This document shows, in pieces, positions 41,119-42,187 of a stretch of DNA of 42,187 bases. A model generated the notes under the pieces. The model did not search any database. It was not told where the DNA came from and saw only the letters and a list, made by a program, of their open reading frames with translations. The stretch covers positions 51,398 to 93,584 of the forward strand of contig PAOV01000017.1 in the NCBI GenBank assembly GCA_002708145.1. The letters are read 5' to 3'. The translations under genes were made by a program, and so were the position numbers. This DNA comes from Chloroflexota bacterium. GTDB lineage: Bacteria; Chloroflexota; Dehalococcoidia; Lucifugimonadales; Lucifugimonadaceae. Position 1 is the stretch's first letter. Each line of letters opens with the position of its first letter.

Positions 41119-41427
41119 ATGGCAGACCAAAAAATAAGAATAGTTCTAAAGGCGTTTGATCACAGAGTTCTTGATTTATCTGCTCAACAGATAATGGAAA
41201 CTGCAGAAAGAACTGGTGCTCGTACCGCAGGGCCTATTCCAATGCCTACTAATAATAAAAAATTTACTGTTATAAGAGGTCCTCATGTTCACAAAGATGG
41301 AAGAGAATATTTTGAATTGAGGATTCATAAAAGATTGATAGAAATTCTTGCTCCTAGTTCAAAAACTATGGATTCACTTACGAGATTAAATATGCCGGCT
41401 GGTGTAGATATAGCTATTAAGTTATAG
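41119..41427 (+). CDS. rpsJ: 30S ribosomal protein S10
   Basis: A 102-aa protein of the 30S head, also the NusE partner of NusB in antitermination. MADQKIRIVLKAFDHRVLD, RTGARTAGPIPMPT, and GPHVHKDGREYFELRIHKR are diagnostic. The frame can extend upstream into fusA (to 41065), but the start at 41119 matches the family, is 1 nt beyond the fusA stop and has a GGGGGA ribosome site. Confidence 0.97.
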   Translation: MADQKIRIVLKAFDHRVLDLSAQQIMETAERTGARTAGPIPMPTNNKKFTVIRGPHVHKDGREYFELRIHKRLIEILAPSSKTMDSLTRLNMPAGVDIAIKL

Positions 41428-41446
41428 ATAGGGATATTGATTGAAA

Positions 41447-42187
41447 ATGATTATAAATGGACTTTTAGGTAAAAAAATAGGAATGACAACTTTTTTTCAT
41501 AAAGATGGTAAATCTGAGGCTGCTACTGCAATAAAGCTAGGACCATGTACAGTTACTCAAGTCAAGACATCCCAGAGGGATGGTTATGATGCTGTTCAGA
41601 TTGGATTTGAAGAATCCAAAAATCTAAATAAACCAGACTTAGGACATCAATCAAGAGCAGAAGGTAATTTTAGATTTCTTCAAGAGTTTACTGTTGATAA
41701 TTTAGATGAATTTCAGGTTGGTCAAAAACTAGATATGGGAATTTTTGAAATTGGTGAGCCTGTAAAGGTCATAGGGGACTCAAAAGGTAGAGGTTTTTCT
41801 GGTGTTGTCAGAAGGTATAATTTTAGAGGTGGGCCAAAGACTCATGGTCAGTCTGATAGGCATAGAGCTCCAGGATCAATAGGTGCGGGGTCATCCCCCG
41901 GTAGAGTTTGGCCTGGAACGCGAATGTCTGGTAGGTATGGTGGCGAACGATTTACGATTCGCGGAATTAATGTATTGGCGAAAGATGAAGAGAATAATAT
42001 TATATTTATTAGTGGTCCAGTACCTGGGTCTGAAAATACTCTGATTAGAGTTGAAAAAAATATCAAAGGCAAGTCTAGGCCAGTTGAAGCATATTACGAA
42101 CATGAAGAGACTCCAAAAGCAGAAGAGACTCCAAAAGCAGAAGAGACTCCAAAAGCAGAAGAGACTCCAAAAGCAGAAGAGACTCCA
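41447..42187 (+). CDS. rplC: 50S ribosomal protein L3 with repeat tail (3' end cut by window)
   Basis: A ribosomal protein L3 placed near the peptidyl transferase centre. MIINGLLGKKIGMTTFF, the internal KGRGFSGVVRRYNFRGGPKTHG block (in two halves: SKGRGFSGVV, then RGGPKTHGQSDRHRAPGSIG), and GAGSSPGRVWPGTRMSGR identify it. The normal protein ends at about residue 210; here an acidic tail follows from residue 220, made of EETPKA units, and it is still open at the window edge (247 residues read). ATG at 41447 is used; an in-frame TTG at 41441 is closer to an AGGGAT site and is an alternative start adding two residues. Confidence 0.95.
   Translation, partial: MIINGLLGKKIGMTTFFHKDGKSEAATAIKLGPCTVTQVKTSQRDGYDAVQIGFEESKNLNKPDLGHQSRAEGNFRFLQEFTVDNLDEFQVGQKLDMGIFEIGEPVKVIGDSKGRGFSGVVRRYNFRGGPKTHGQSDRHRAPGSIGAGSSPGRVWPGTRMSGRYGGERFTIRGINVLAKDEENNIIFISGPVPGSENTLIRVEKNIKGKSRPVEAYYEHEETPKAEETPKAEETPKAEETPKAEETP
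42104..42187. repeat. In-frame tandem repeat, 18-bp unit, at least 4.7 copies
   Basis: The unit GAAGAGACTCCAAAAGCA begins at 42104, 42122, 42140 and 42158, all identical, then 12 bases at 42176 to the window end. It encodes EETPKA in the rplC frame. The true copy number is unknown because the sequence stops in the repeat. Confidence 0.95.

Overview
The window is 42 kb of AT-rich, tightly packed bacterial chromosome (roughly one third G+C by eye, not computed). It holds about 36 protein genes. I see no rRNA or tRNA gene, CRISPR array, insertion sequence or prophage. Most genes are housekeeping genes of a small, streamlined genome. Intergenic gaps are short, several convergent genes overlap at their stop codons, and TTG or GTG starts are common. 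The gene set and order fit Chloroflexota (marine SAR202/Dehalococcoidia-like) best: rpsL-rpsG-fusA-rpsJ-rplC without tuf, a GreA with an extra N-terminal domain, a beta-propeller lipoprotein inside the rnpA-yidD-yidC-khpB cluster, and a GlnR-like regulator ahead of glnA-gltBD. This assignment is an inference; a low-GC marine actinobacterium is the main alternative.

Layout. 1-2.9 kb: a truncated zinc alcohol dehydrogenase, a small Cys-motif/HTH gene under an SOS-like operator, and an orphan phoU-pstB pair. 3-10 kb: rlmN, a SelA-like PLP enzyme, a large FAD/Fe-S 2-hydroxyacid dehydrogenase, a TerC membrane protein and a GreA-type factor. 10.2-13.8 kb: the rpmH-rnpA-yidD-lipoprotein-yidC-khpB cluster for ribosome/RNase P/membrane insertion. 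13.8-17 kb: a PfkB kinase, a membrane thioredoxin with a UbiA-type prenyltransferase, and tlyA. 17-21 kb: purF-purM-purH. 21-26.7 kb: a GT2 glycosyltransferase, nicotinate phosphoribosyltransferase, tilS, a CorC-like protein and recA. 26.8-37.9 kb, minus strand: a nitrogen assimilation operon (GlnR-like regulator, glnA, gltB, gltD, nadE) followed by an HtrA-like lipoprotein protease. 38-42.2 kb: the start of the str/S10 ribosomal cluster, which leaves the window inside rplC.

The most interesting signals are as follows. (1) A palindrome TAGAAC-N4-GTTCTA sits inside the promoter of the small Cys/HTH gene and recurs with one mismatch upstream of recA. This suggests a LexA-type regulon that includes an undescribed regulator. 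(2) Several genes have -10 boxes so close to their start codons that the mRNAs should be leaderless or nearly so. (3) The basic C-terminal tail of YidC is encoded in a 107-nt overlap with the KhpB N-terminal domain. (4) GreA carries an N-terminal domain resembling the SAM-like core-binding domain of tyrosine recombinases. (5) Ribosomal protein L3 carries an in-frame tandem repeat tail (EETPKA), and the window ends inside it.

No stretch over 300 bases lacks a gene. The largest gap (37869-38092) holds the divergent promoters of the GlnR-like gene and rpsL. I saw no convincing GC-rich intrinsic terminator anywhere.
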